Assembly (NCBI GenBank): GCA_002376845.1
Contig: DFOS01000012.1
Span: 149,044-213,043 of the forward strand
Length of the DNA stretch: 64,000 nt
Direction: 5' to 3'
From: Bdellovibrionaceae bacterium UBA3535
GTDB taxonomy: Bacteria > Bdellovibrionota > Bdellovibrionia > Bdellovibrionales > UBA840
Positions 8,384 to 16,777 of this stretch are shown here, piece after piece. The translations under genes were made by a program, and so were the position numbers. Positions within the stretch are counted from its first letter, which is position 1. Each line of letters starts with the position of its first letter. The notes beneath the pieces were generated by a model. The model did no database searches, was not told the DNA's origin, and was given only the letters and a program-made list of their open reading frames with translations.

Positions 8384-8829
8384 TTAAATACCCCTCGAAA
8401 AGAAGTTTGAATTCCCTCTTTCAAATCCTTCTTTAAAAGTCTTACCTCAGGTTCTGCCCGCACAAAGGACTTTTCATGACTTAAAGATTCTGTTGGGCAC
8501 TCGCGGATGCACAAACCACACTGTATACAGGTTGCATAATCAACATAGAAATTTTGTATTTCCATTAACTGATCAAAACCTTTGCCCGTTTGTGGTTTTT
8601 TAATTTGCTTTGAAAATTGTTCTCCAACTATCTTAATGGAGCCTACAGGACATACATCTTCACATATCTGACATGCGGTACATTCATTAAAATCATTTTT
8701 TATTTCTAATCTAGAAAAAATATGAATGTGTTTATTAGAATAAGGATATTCATAGGTTACTGACTTATGCTGGCGATAGTAAAACATTTTGCGGTAGATA
8801 AATTTGACATAAGACCAAAGTTTTCTCAT
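8380..8829 (-). CDS. 2x[4Fe-4S] ferredoxin-like subunit, NuoI/HycF-type (second set)
   Basis: 149 residues with two cluster motifs: CTACQICEDVCP (C-x2-C-x2-C-x3-CP, about residues 51-62) and CIQCGLCIRECP (about 97-108). This is the arrangement of NuoI, HycF and EchF, which pass electrons to the B-subunit cluster. It is a paralogue of, not a copy of, the NuoI at 10643-11167: it has its own N-terminal basic helix and a longer insert between clusters. It overlaps the genes on both sides by 4 bases (ATGA), so it is translationally coupled to the D-like subunit upstream and the unknown protein downstream. A complex I-like or group 4 hydrogenase-like module is the likely setting. Confidence 0.8.
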   Translation of the reverse strand: MRKLWSYVKFIYRKMFYYRQHKSVTYEYPYSNKHIHIFSRLEIKNDFNECTACQICEDVCPVGSIKIVGEQFSKQIKKPQTGKGFDQLMEIQNFYVDYATCIQCGLCIRECPTESLSHEKSFVRAEPEVRLLKKDLKEGIQTSFRGVFK

Positions 8830-9848
8830 ACAAGTACCCCTTGCTCTTCGTCATAAGCCAGGCTCGCTATTGCTAACGGCAAATCTTCATATTCTTGCCC
8901 CTCTAAAATCTGCTCCAAGAAAGGCTTTAATCTTGTTGATGAGGAAGATAGAGAAACTTTTTTATATATATAATTAGCATAAAGCGGACCACTAGGAGCG
9001 ATCACTTTCGAAACAAAATAGCCTAGTAAAGGCTCATATACTGGCTTTTCTTTTAAATCAAAATTGCCTTCAGGCAAAATGGTCATTATTTTATTCAGTT
9101 GAATGAGATTAAAGCGAATCCAATCAAAGGCAATTAAGAAACGAGACTTTGCATCATTCTGAATAAGATCGCTCGATGGAGAATATTGCTCCAATTCAGG
9201 ATAAAAGCCATAGCTTTTATGATTTAACGATGCCATTCCACAAGAGTATGCATTCAAGCCGCCTAAGTCTAGAGCCTGCACCACCTCCTTTGGCAAACGC
9301 ATCACTCCATTCATGCGGTTTAACAAATTATGATCTTGATGAACTAAATTATGAAAACTCATAAAATCTTTTTCAAAAGACTTTAATACATTTTGCAATT
9401 TTGCTTGAATGCCAACAGTGAAGTCCCTTTCTACACCGCTCACAGTTAAATACTGCGGCAAAACTCTCCCTCCCATCCACATTTCCTGAAGATCCAAAAG
9501 CATGTCGCGAAGGTACAAGCAGTGTTGAATATAAATCTCTTCTTCAAGACTAGAAAAGATGTTTTTTAGGTAATTAATATTCCAAAGAATCTCTTGAAAG
9601 TCCGCAGCCAGAACTCTTAAGCACTGTCCTCTCTTCGGTACTATAAACTGTGACATCTCCGAATAGACCTCTGATAAAACCCATTCACAAGCAATCGCTT
9701 CAAAAGGTGAGAAACGGTCAATAATTTTTAAATTGTAATCAGCCCTTCCTTTTTCTAAGGTAATCCACAATGGCTTCCGACTTGCCTGATGCTTCAAGCA
9801 GACCTTTTTAATTATCGTATTATCCAGTTCAATAGCTTCAACTTGCAT
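8826..9848 (-). CDS. Divergent NuoD / group 4 hydrogenase large-subunit-like protein
   Basis: 340 residues. The fold of the 49-kDa subunit is suggested by several segments in the right order: CLRVLAADFQEILWNINYL (compare the helix around the CEFSRIIDHI region of the true NuoCD), LLDLQEMWMGGRVLPQYL followed by SGVERDF (compare KLCGARLTVALTRVGGMSHD), then SCGMASLNHKSYGFYPELEQY (compare the RAAGVGLDLRKTEPYYGYE segment) and a C-terminus ASLAYDEEQGVLV (compare MNLIAGELDR). The N-terminal HPATHG quinone-site loop of NuoD is missing and no CxxC nickel ligands of hydrogenases are present, so it should be neither a canonical quinone reductase nor a hydrogenase. It overlaps the C-like gene by 11 bases. 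Homology is inferred by eye; structure prediction would test it. Confidence 0.65.
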   Translation of the reverse strand: MQVEAIELDNTIIKKVCLKHQASRKPLWITLEKGRADYNLKIIDRFSPFEAIACEWVLSEVYSEMSQFIVPKRGQCLRVLAADFQEILWNINYLKNIFSSLEEEIYIQHCLYLRDMLLDLQEMWMGGRVLPQYLTVSGVERDFTVGIQAKLQNVLKSFEKDFMSFHNLVHQDHNLLNRMNGVMRLPKEVVQALDLGGLNAYSCGMASLNHKSYGFYPELEQYSPSSDLIQNDAKSRFLIAFDWIRFNLIQLNKIMTILPEGNFDLKEKPVYEPLLGYFVSKVIAPSGPLYANYIYKKVSLSSSSTRLKPFLEQILEGQEYEDLPLAIASLAYDEEQGVLV

Positions 9849-10140
9849 GAATTAAGCTCGCTATTTTATCTGAAAAAACCTCATCAACGGCTTTTTTTAT
9901 TATCTCAGGCTTCCTTGTGGGGACCACGAAAGAAAGTTTTTGGTCGGAATCATAAAATCCAAAATGCATAAAGACTTCTCCGCCCACTATTTGGAAAATT
10001 ACTGGATAGGTGATTCCTAGCTTTGCTACTTTTGAAATATGGTTTAAAAAGCTAGCCTCCTCTACAATCCAGAGACCTATATTCTTTGGCGCATCAACGT
10101 TACTTGGTTTTGCATTTAATACCTTTAAAACTTCATCCAT
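9838..10140 (-). CDS. Small NuoC-like subunit (second set), tentative
   Basis: 100 residues lying exactly between a B-like and a D-like subunit, where nuoC or echD would be. The middle part, VAKLGITYPVIFQIVGGEVFMHFGF, has the alternating strands expected of the 30-kDa subunit, but the family signature is not evident and the protein is shorter than NuoC. It begins at ATG 10140, overlapping the B-like gene by 8 bases, and ends inside the D-like gene. The call rests mainly on gene order; similarity is weak. Confidence 0.5.
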   Translation of the reverse strand: MDEVLKVLNAKPSNVDAPKNIGLWIVEEASFLNHISKVAKLGITYPVIFQIVGGEVFMHFGFYDSDQKLSFVVPTRKPEIIKKAVDEVFSDKIASLIHAS

Positions 10141-10606
10141 TTGATTTCATAACCTCAGACAAATATGTCATCTTCTTTGTTTTTTTAGCAGGCACATCCA
10201 AATTCAAAATCGCTTGAATCATTGCCTCAGGGCGAGGTGGACATCCAGGAATGTAGCTTGCCACCGGAACCAAATCCGCCAAACGAATCTTTTTTTCAGT
10301 ATAAAATATATTTGCGGCCACACTACATATCCCCACGGCCACTACCTTTTTGTCCTGTTCCAAATAGGCATAGTTTTCTATGATTTCATCGGCAAAGGAA
10401 TCGTCAATCCAACCAGATACAATCATTAAAGATGCACTTCTAGGGTCTTGAACAAAATCAATCCCAAGGCGCTGAATGTCGTAGGTGGATGCAATTAAAT
10501 TCTCAACCTCTATGGCACAACAGCCCTTAGCTGCGACAAATACACGGCGAGTAATCCGGTCAGGTTTTTGAAAGTAGTCTTTCCATTTTTCTAGCAAAGG
10601 AGACAT
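10133..10606 (-). CDS. NuoB / HycG-type [4Fe-4S] subunit (second set)
   Basis: 157 residues. All four ligands of the N2-type cluster are present: the CC pair in KGCCAIEV, the Cys of VGICSVAA, and the Cys of YIPGCPPRPE. LMIVSGWI matches the conserved LIVAGT strand of NuoB. It is clearly distinct from the NuoB at 16065-16613, being shorter and different outside the motifs, and so represents a second electron-exit subunit. No Shine-Dalgarno is visible before ATG 10606; the 36-base gap from nuoI holds promoter-like boxes instead. With the following C-, D- and I-like genes it forms a paralogous Q-module. Electrons may be delivered by its neighbouring ferredoxin subunit. Confidence 0.85.
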   Translation of the reverse strand: MSPLLEKWKDYFQKPDRITRRVFVAAKGCCAIEVENLIASTYDIQRLGIDFVQDPRSASLMIVSGWIDDSFADEIIENYAYLEQDKKVVAVGICSVAANIFYTEKKIRLADLVPVASYIPGCPPRPEAMIQAILNLDVPAKKTKKMTYLSEVMKSNG

Positions 10607-10608
10607 AT

Positions 10609-10642
10609 ATTATATACTGTCTCGCACAAAGCAATGGGTCAA
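10609..10642 (-). promoter_or_regulatory. Candidate internal promoter between nuoI and the second B-C-D-I set
   Basis: On the minus strand TTGACC (10642-10637) begins immediately after the nuoI stop, and TATAAT (10614-10609) lies 22 bases further on, a longer spacer than usual; AGTATA (10618-10613) would give 18. ATG 10606 has no ribosome binding site, so a transcript starting here would be leaderless or nearly so. Weak evidence, by eye. Confidence 0.25.
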
Positions 10643-11167
10643 TTAAATACCCGCCTTATGCCTCTCCTCTTCATCTAGTACAGAAACTACGCCGCCCTTA
10701 AGATTGGGACGTTTTGCTAACTGGCGAATGTCATGTACGAAATTGGCACCATTAATTCCTGGCATTTGCCACTCGGGCCCCATGCGAATGGCATCCACGG
10801 GACAGGCTTCTTCGCAAAAACCGCAATAAACGCAGCGAAGGGTGTCAATCTCGTACGCAATTGGATACTTTTCCACGCTAGGATCATCATGCTCCGATGC
10901 TATGATGGTAATACAATCTGCCGGACAATTGGTTGCACAAAGCATACAAGCCGTACAGCGAATAGAACCATCTTTTTTTACCGTTAATACATGTGAGCCT
11001 TTGAAACGAGGCGAATATTCATACTTCTCTTCTGGGTAATTTAACGTAAGCATTTTGCGTTTACCGAAGAGGTTAAGAATCATATTTTTAAAGGTAATTC
11101 CCAGACCACTTAATATGGCAGGTAAATACCACGAATTTTTTAAATTTCCTCTTTTTACTATACTCAT
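10643..11167 (-). CDS. nuoI: NADH-quinone oxidoreductase subunit I
   Basis: 174 residues. Two [4Fe-4S] motifs, CTACMLCATNCP and CVYCGFCEEACP, ligate clusters N6a and N6b, which carry electrons from the N-module towards NuoB. An N-terminal amphipathic/hydrophobic segment (about residues 12-36) would lie against the membrane arm. ATG 11167 overlaps the nuoG stop (ATGA). Unusually, nuoH, which normally separates nuoG from nuoI, is missing, and the gene is followed not by nuoJ but by a second B-like subunit. Confidence 0.93.
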   Translation of the reverse strand: MSIVKRGNLKNSWYLPAILSGLGITFKNMILNLFGKRKMLTLNYPEEKYEYSPRFKGSHVLTVKKDGSIRCTACMLCATNCPADCITIIASEHDDPSVEKYPIAYEIDTLRCVYCGFCEEACPVDAIRMGPEWQMPGINGANFVHDIRQLAKRPNLKGGVVSVLDEEERHKAGI

Positions 11168-12645
11168 GAAGCAGCTCCCGTTAACGGAATTTCTTTACCA
11201 GCAATAAGATAGGCAAAATCTGACAAGCTCAATGCTTGTGAAACAATATTTTGCATTTTCTGAATCTTCTGTTCCTTGCCAGAGTAATTCACAAAAGTGC
11301 CATCTTTTTCAAGGTAGGTTTTCATCGGAATATGATAATCTGCAACAAGGTTTTCCACAGGATTCGAGCTTAACCAAATCACTTTTTTTGCTTTTTGAAA
11401 AAGCTTTAACTTGTCTTGCATATCATCATAGTAGGCTTGAATTTCTGGCCCGATTACAACAAGGCAATCGACTTGGCCAGCTTCTAGATTCTTTTCTAAT
11501 TGTGACCAATCATTTACAAGCGAGGCTTTTTGTAGGCGATCTTGCAAACCTTTAGAGTTAGGGTTTCGGTCTCTTCTTAGAAGTAAACCGTCAAAGTCTC
11601 CCCACTCGTCCTCTTTATTTTTCCAATGATACACTTGCTGAATGGCCGCAGGCTTCAACCACTCACTAATAAGTTGGTCGTATTCTTCATTGGTATACTG
11701 ACCCGTTACCACCACTGCCACCTTTTGCTTATCCAAACCTTGTATTTCAGCGGCCAATTTCTTGGTTGCTGCGCCAGGTGCCATATGTGATGAACCATCA
11801 TCCGCTTTTACTTGGGCCTGCAGTAGGCGCTCTTCCTTATTGGCATGGCGATACAAAGCTCTTCCCTCATCGCACATCCAATACCCGTTGTTGTCTTCAT
11901 TGAATGCTGGCTTTAAACGAAAGTAGCCTTTCTCGTTATAATATGCCTTTACACTACAACCGGTAGAGCAACCTGGGCAGATGGTTTCTTTATCTTGTAG
12001 ATACCAAACCCGCTGCTTAAAACGAAAGTCTTTCGATGTAAGAGCGCCCACAGGGCAAATGTCCACAGTGTTCACTGCATAGTTGTTATTGAGCGGCTTA
12101 TCCTCAAAGGTTCCGATCTCTGCGTGATCGCCTCGATTAAAGATACCCAACTCTTTGGTTTTGGTGACCTCATCAGTAAAGCGAACACAGCGAGAGCACA
12201 AAATACATCTTTCGGTGTCCAAAACAATTTTTGAGCCCAGATCTACAACCTTGCGCTTTTTGACTTTCCGTTCCCCCATCTCGGGATCGTATTGTCCAAA
12301 TTTCATGTACTGCTCTTGCAGCTCGCATTCTCCAGCCTGGTCACATATAGGACAATCCAAAGGATGATTGATAAGGTGAAAATCGAGTACCCACTTCACA
12401 CTTTCCTTAATGCTTTCGGACTTATTGGTAACTTTCATCCCGTCCTGCACGATGGTATTACAAGCAATTTGCGGTCTTGGGTTGCCCTCAATTTCTACCA
12501 TGCACAAACGGCAAACGCCGGCGACACTCAAGCCGGGATGATAACAATAATGCGCAATCTCTTCTTGATTTTGCAAGAAGGCATCAATCAAGCGAGTGCC
12601 TTCTGCCACCTCAATTTCTTTTCCATTAATGTGCACTTTGGGCAT
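11164..12645 (-). CDS. nuoG: NADH-quinone oxidoreductase subunit G (short form, N7 motif present)
   Basis: 493 residues from ATG 12645. The N-terminal 2Fe-2S ferredoxin domain has C-x10-C-x2-C-x13-C (HYCYHPGLSVAGVCRLC onward). HPLDCPICDQAGEC is the His/Cys cluster N5 site, and CILCSRC with DICPVGAL forms N4. CPGCSTGC followed 27 residues later by Cys matches the C-x2-C-x3-C-x27-C motif of cluster N7, found only in some bacterial complexes I. The C-terminal molybdopterin-oxidoreductase-like part is much shorter than in E. coli NuoG (about 900 residues). An upstream ATG at 12756 is in frame but deep inside nuoF; 12645 is preferred because AAGGAAATATTT precedes it. Overlaps nuoF by 20 bases. Confidence 0.93.
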   Translation of the reverse strand: MPKVHINGKEIEVAEGTRLIDAFLQNQEEIAHYCYHPGLSVAGVCRLCMVEIEGNPRPQIACNTIVQDGMKVTNKSESIKESVKWVLDFHLINHPLDCPICDQAGECELQEQYMKFGQYDPEMGERKVKKRKVVDLGSKIVLDTERCILCSRCVRFTDEVTKTKELGIFNRGDHAEIGTFEDKPLNNNYAVNTVDICPVGALTSKDFRFKQRVWYLQDKETICPGCSTGCSVKAYYNEKGYFRLKPAFNEDNNGYWMCDEGRALYRHANKEERLLQAQVKADDGSSHMAPGAATKKLAAEIQGLDKQKVAVVVTGQYTNEEYDQLISEWLKPAAIQQVYHWKNKEDEWGDFDGLLLRRDRNPNSKGLQDRLQKASLVNDWSQLEKNLEAGQVDCLVVIGPEIQAYYDDMQDKLKLFQKAKKVIWLSSNPVENLVADYHIPMKTYLEKDGTFVNYSGKEQKIQKMQNIVSQALSLSDFAYLIAGKEIPLTGAAS

Positions 12646-13915
12646 AAATATTTCCTTTAACTTTGGATCTTCCTTCTCGAACAAAAAACTCAAACTCATC
12701 TCGAAATTTGGCAACAAAACTAATTGTTGGCAAAGCTGCGGCATCCGATAGGGCACAAATGGTTCTACCCTTCATGTTTTGTGCAACTTTATCCAATAGG
12801 TCGATGTCCTGCAATCGGCCGCTACCTGATACGATTTTGCGCGATAGTTTTTCTATCCAGCCAGTACCCTCTCGGCAAGGCGTACACTGCCCACAAGACT
12901 CATGGTGATAAAAATGCAGAATCACATGCAACAAATCCACCATGCAATTGGAATCATCGATGATAATCACCGCGCCTGAGCCAAGCATAGAGCCCATCTC
13001 GGCCAAACACTCATAATCCATAGTGGCTCTGTAGGCTTCTTCAGCATTAAGAACCGGCGCAGAAGATCCGCCAGGGATCACAGCCTTTAGTTTTCTGCCT
13101 GGCAACAATCCACCGCATTCTTTTTCAATTAGATCTTTTAATGGATAGCCTAGGGGTACTTCGTAGTTTCCAGGCTTTTGTACATCCCCACTTACAGAAA
13201 AGAGCTTGGTGCCGGCTGATTTTTCTGTGCCGTATTTTCGAAAAGCATCTACCCCATCGCGAATCACATATTTCACTGCGGCCAGGGTTTCCACATTGTT
13301 TACAATGGTCGGCTTACCCAAATAACCCTTAATCGCTGGAAAGGGTGGCTTCAACTTTGGCTGCCCTTTTAAGCCCTCCAAAGAGGAAATCATCCCCGTC
13401 TCCTCTCCGCAGATATAGGCACCAGCACCTCGGTACACATCCATATCGTGATCAAATCCACTACCTAAAATATTTTTACCCAATAAGCCGGCATCATAAG
13501 CTTCTTTAAGGGCTTTTTCGAGTATCACCGCCACATACTCATACTCTCCACGAATGTATATATAAGACTTTTTGGAATTAATGGCGAAAGCCGAGATCAA
13601 CATTCCCTCTATTAATTGATGGGGGGCTTTTTCCATCATCAGACGGTCTTTAAAGGTGCCGGGCTCACCTTCATCGGCATTACAAAGCAAAAACCTTTCT
13701 TCGCCATTATCTGGTAGGAATGACCATTTCACACCTGTGGGAAAGCCCGCGCCGCCGCGCCCACGAAGACCAGAAGCTTTCACCATCTCAATAATTTCTT
13801 TTGGCTTTAACTTGAAGGCTTTTTCTAGATCTTTGTAACCGCCCTTGGCCTTGTAGCCCTTTAAGCTAACAAAATCTTTGTCATCATAATGTTCTGTTAA
13901 GTACTGAACTGCCAT
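12626..13915 (-). CDS. nuoF: NADH-quinone oxidoreductase subunit F
   Basis: 429 residues, typical length. SGLRGRGGAGFPTGVKW (about residues 49-65) is the FMN/NADH-binding loop, YICGEETG and the following region complete the Rossmann-like site, and ESCGQCTPCREGTGW plus a later Cys (RTICALSD) hold the N3 [4Fe-4S] cluster. It oxidises NADH and passes electrons through N3 into NuoG. The start at 13915 has GAGGAAG just upstream and is 1 base after the nuoE stop. Confidence 0.96.
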   Translation of the reverse strand: MAVQYLTEHYDDKDFVSLKGYKAKGGYKDLEKAFKLKPKEIIEMVKASGLRGRGGAGFPTGVKWSFLPDNGEERFLLCNADEGEPGTFKDRLMMEKAPHQLIEGMLISAFAINSKKSYIYIRGEYEYVAVILEKALKEAYDAGLLGKNILGSGFDHDMDVYRGAGAYICGEETGMISSLEGLKGQPKLKPPFPAIKGYLGKPTIVNNVETLAAVKYVIRDGVDAFRKYGTEKSAGTKLFSVSGDVQKPGNYEVPLGYPLKDLIEKECGGLLPGRKLKAVIPGGSSAPVLNAEEAYRATMDYECLAEMGSMLGSGAVIIIDDSNCMVDLLHVILHFYHHESCGQCTPCREGTGWIEKLSRKIVSGSGRLQDIDLLDKVAQNMKGRTICALSDAAALPTISFVAKFRDEFEFFVREGRSKVKGNIYAQSAH

Positions 13916-13916
13916 T

Positions 13917-14387
13917 CTACTTCCTCAATTGATCCAATAATAAATCTACTTTTTTTTCATCTAGGTTCTCATGATAATCAAAATTTACCTGTAAAACTGG
14001 AGCCGTATCGCAGGAGCCCAAGCATTCCACTCTTGATACCGTGAAAAGGCCGTCATTCGAAACCTCTCCTTCCTCTAGATCTAGTTTTTTTAATATATAA
14101 TCCGTTAACTCTCGCCCCTTCTTCATCGCACAAGTGACGTTACAGCAAACCTGTATGTGATACTTGCCCGTAGGCTTTTTGTTAAACATCGTATAGAACG
14201 TTGCCACTTCTTGAATGGCTGAGGCTGGTAAATCCATCACCCGTGACAATTCCTCAATGTCTTCTTTTGCTATCCACCCCTTTTCTTCTTGCACCTTATA
14301 AAGTGCAGGGATGATTGCGGAAAGCCGAGACTCATAGCGATCCAATTCTTTTTTTACGTATTCTTTACCTTGTTCTGTAAGTGCCAT
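13917..14387 (-). CDS. nuoE: NADH-quinone oxidoreductase subunit E
   Basis: About 156 residues of the thioredoxin-like 24-kDa subunit. The N1a [2Fe-2S] ligands are visible as C-x4-C in QVCCNVTCAMK (second Cys of the pair first or second ligand) and ECLGSC later (C-x3-C). The N-terminal helical segment ALYKVQEEKGWI and ATFYTMFN are family-typical. ATG 14387 with AGGT upstream is preferred over 14411, which lies inside nuoCD; it nearly abuts the nuoCD stop at 14389. With NuoF and NuoG it forms the NADH dehydrogenase module. Confidence 0.94.
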   Translation of the reverse strand: MALTEQGKEYVKKELDRYESRLSAIIPALYKVQEEKGWIAKEDIEELSRVMDLPASAIQEVATFYTMFNKKPTGKYHIQVCCNVTCAMKKGRELTDYILKKLDLEEGEVSNDGLFTVSRVECLGSCDTAPVLQVNFDYHENLDEKKVDLLLDQLRK

Positions 14388-14388
14388 A

Positions 14389-16068
14389 TTACCTGTCCAA
14401 TTCTCCTGCAATCAAATTCATACTACCTAAAATAGAAATCACGTCCGCAATCAGGCCTCCCGTAACTTGCTCTGGAAAGGATTGATAAATAGCAAAACAC
14501 GGTGGACGAACTCGCAGACGGTACGGCTTTTGCTCGCCATCACTAATTAAATAAAAGCCCAACTCTCCATTTGCAGCCTCGGTTGCCTCGTATATCTCAC
14601 CCTTAGGAGGTTTGATACCCTTCATCACTAGCATGAAGTGATTCATCAATCCCTCGATATTACCGTAAACATCTTTTTTCTCAGGCAATACAATGGACTT
14701 ATCACGAATGGTATAATCACCACTGGGCACATTTTTGCATACCTGCTCAATGATTTTAAGCGACTGCTTCATCTCTTCAATTCGCACTAGATATCGATCG
14801 TAAACATCCCCAGTAGTCCCAACGGGCACATCAAAATCCAAGGTTTCGTAGCCATAATAAGGCTCGGTTTTGCGTAAATCTAGGCCAACCCCTGCGGCTC
14901 GCAAACAAGGTCCAGTATAACCCCAAGCCAAAGCATCCTCAGCCGAAATGCTACCTATGTTTTGTGTACGCTGCATCCAAATTTTGTTTTCGTTTAAAAG
15001 CCCTTCTATCTCGCTAACGCCTTTGCGAATGTACTTTGCTGTTTCTAAACAGTCTTCAAACCATCCACTTGGAGCGTCATGGGACATACCACCCACACGG
15101 GTTAAGGCAACCGTAAGACGTGCCCCGCATAATTTTTCAAACAAGCTATAAACTCTTTCTCGTAGCTCGAAGAGATAGAAAAAACCAGTTAAAGCCCCAA
15201 GGTCCACGGCATTGGCACCGATACAAACAATATGATCAATGATACGCGAAAACTCACATAGAATAATGCGCATCGCTTTTGCCTTTGGCGGTATCTCCAC
15301 GCCAAGAAGGGATTCTACTGTTTTGCAATAACCCACATTGTTCATTGGTGCCGAACAATAGTTTAGTCGATCCGTGTAGGGAATCACTTGATTGTAAGGA
15401 TGTGTTTCTGCCATTTTCTCAAAACAGCGATGCAAGAAACCAAGCTCCACTCCGGCTTTAATGACCTTTTCGCCCTCAAGAGCTGCCATCACGCGAAGTG
15501 TACCGTGCGTGGCGGGATGCGATGGGCCAATATTGATCGGTAGTAAATCTCGATCAGGGTCTTCTTGAAATCGACTGCCGTCTTCAAACTCCACCGGATT
15601 GACATCTTTGCAAGATTGTTGGTGATTGGCATCATAGTCTTTTCGAAGCGGGTGCCCCTCAAAATGATGGTGGGTCAAAATTTTTCTCAGTGCAGGATGA
15701 CCTTTAAAAACAATACCAAACATATCATAGGCTTCGCGTTCAAACCAATTGGCAGAACGCCACACGCTAGTGGCCGAGTCTATGGGCTCGCCTTCTTTTA
15801 AAGGCGCACGAATTCTTAAGCGCTGGAAGTTTTTGGAATTAAATAAATGATAGACTACTTCAAAGCGAGGATCACGCCCAAGATAATCCACACCGCATAG
15901 ATCCATTAGGACATCAAACTTACCACTGTCTTTTAGAAATTGTAAAACCTCTACGATTTTATCTTTAGGAACTTCTAAAACATCATTGCGATGTGCCTGC
16001 CAAAAACGAAAACGCTCATCGCCAAACTTCTGCATTACATCTGATTTTAAAACTTCAAACTGACTCAC
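14389..16068 (-). CDS. nuoC: Fused NADH-quinone oxidoreductase subunits C and D
   Basis: 559 residues. Residues about 1-160 are NuoC (DLCGVDYLGRDPRFEVVYHL, with EREAYDMFGIVFKGHPALRKILTH), joined by a short linker to NuoD (INIGPSHPATHGTLR through to the C-terminal NLIAGELDR). The HPATHG loop of the quinone pocket and conserved Arg/His residues are intact, in contrast to the D-like protein at 8826-9848. Fusion of C and D is known from E. coli and others. The longer reading frame starts at ATG 16098, but GTG 16068 overlaps the nuoB stop (GTGA) and has AGGA 8 bases upstream, so it is the more likely start. Confidence 0.94.
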   Translation of the reverse strand: MSQFEVLKSDVMQKFGDERFRFWQAHRNDVLEVPKDKIVEVLQFLKDSGKFDVLMDLCGVDYLGRDPRFEVVYHLFNSKNFQRLRIRAPLKEGEPIDSATSVWRSANWFEREAYDMFGIVFKGHPALRKILTHHHFEGHPLRKDYDANHQQSCKDVNPVEFEDGSRFQEDPDRDLLPINIGPSHPATHGTLRVMAALEGEKVIKAGVELGFLHRCFEKMAETHPYNQVIPYTDRLNYCSAPMNNVGYCKTVESLLGVEIPPKAKAMRIILCEFSRIIDHIVCIGANAVDLGALTGFFYLFELRERVYSLFEKLCGARLTVALTRVGGMSHDAPSGWFEDCLETAKYIRKGVSEIEGLLNENKIWMQRTQNIGSISAEDALAWGYTGPCLRAAGVGLDLRKTEPYYGYETLDFDVPVGTTGDVYDRYLVRIEEMKQSLKIIEQVCKNVPSGDYTIRDKSIVLPEKKDVYGNIEGLMNHFMLVMKGIKPPKGEIYEATEAANGELGFYLISDGEQKPYRLRVRPPCFAIYQSFPEQVTGGLIADVISILGSMNLIAGELDR

Positions 16069-16613
16069 GAGTTCGGTCCTTTCCAATTGTCTTTCCAAGG
16101 TCGCGGCTGCTTTGACTCAATCATCTTTTGCAACAACATAACGCCATCCAATACAGCTTCTGGCGTTGGCGGGCAACCAGGCACAAAAACATCCACCGGG
16201 ATAACTTTGTCAATTCCTTGCAGCACATGGTACGCACGGTAGAAACCACCAGAGCTGGCACAAGCACCCATAGACAAAACATATTTAGGCTCTAACATTT
16301 GCTCATAGATATGAATCAATACCGGTGCCATTTTTTCTGTAATCGTACCTGCAACAATTAGCATATCCGCTTGCCGAGGAGAAAAACGCACAACTTCTGC
16401 GCCAAAGCGGGCAAGATCATATTTAGGACCCATCACAGACATTAACTCGATACCGCAACAAGCCGTCCCGTAAGGAAGAGGCCATAATGAATTTTTTTGC
16501 CCCCAGGCAGCCCAATCTTCTAAGCGCGTAGTCATTGCGTTGGTTTGCAGTAGCTGCTGGACATCAGCTTCTTGAACATCTTCGACAGCGTATTTTTTAT
16601 TCGCCTCTGACAT
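16065..16613 (-). CDS. nuoB: NADH-quinone oxidoreductase subunit B
   Basis: 182 residues. TACCGIELM, GACASSGG and FVPGCPPTPE provide the four cysteines of cluster N2, the final electron donor to quinone. Upstream AGAGG supports ATG 16613. This is the first gene of the operon, so nuoA, which usually precedes nuoB, is absent. A perfect inverted repeat lies 90 bases upstream. The presence of both this canonical NuoB and a second B-like subunit 6 kb downstream in the same direction is notable. Confidence 0.95.
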   Translation of the reverse strand: MSEANKKYAVEDVQEADVQQLLQTNAMTTRLEDWAAWGQKNSLWPLPYGTACCGIELMSVMGPKYDLARFGAEVVRFSPRQADMLIVAGTITEKMAPVLIHIYEQMLEPKYVLSMGACASSGGFYRAYHVLQGIDKVIPVDVFVPGCPPTPEAVLDGVMLLQKMIESKQPRPWKDNWKGPNS

Positions 16614-16702
16614 AAAAACCTCTTTGTATTGCTTGCAAATGTAGCCCTAATTTGTTGATTTTTCTAGGCATTAATATCAATATCCTATCAAAATCGAAAC
16701 GC

Positions 16703-16717
16703 TAACACTTAGTGTTA
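16703..16717. promoter_or_regulatory. Perfect inverted repeat between nuoB and the divergent binding-protein gene
   Basis: TAACACT-T-AGTGTTA, a 7+1+7 perfect palindrome, in the 164-base divergent region (16614-16777). It is 90 bases from nuoB and 61 bases from the TTG start of the + strand gene, a position suited to a dimeric repressor or activator for either. The cognate factor is unknown. Confidence 0.45.
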
Positions 16718-16777
16718 TTGCAGGTTTTAAGCACTAATTACACAAAGTTTATGCAGTCTAGATTCGGGAGTTAACCA

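Noticed and set aside
8826..9848. Functional [NiFe] hydrogenase large subunit
   Set aside because: Neither of the two CxxC nickel-binding motifs is present, and no maturation genes are nearby.
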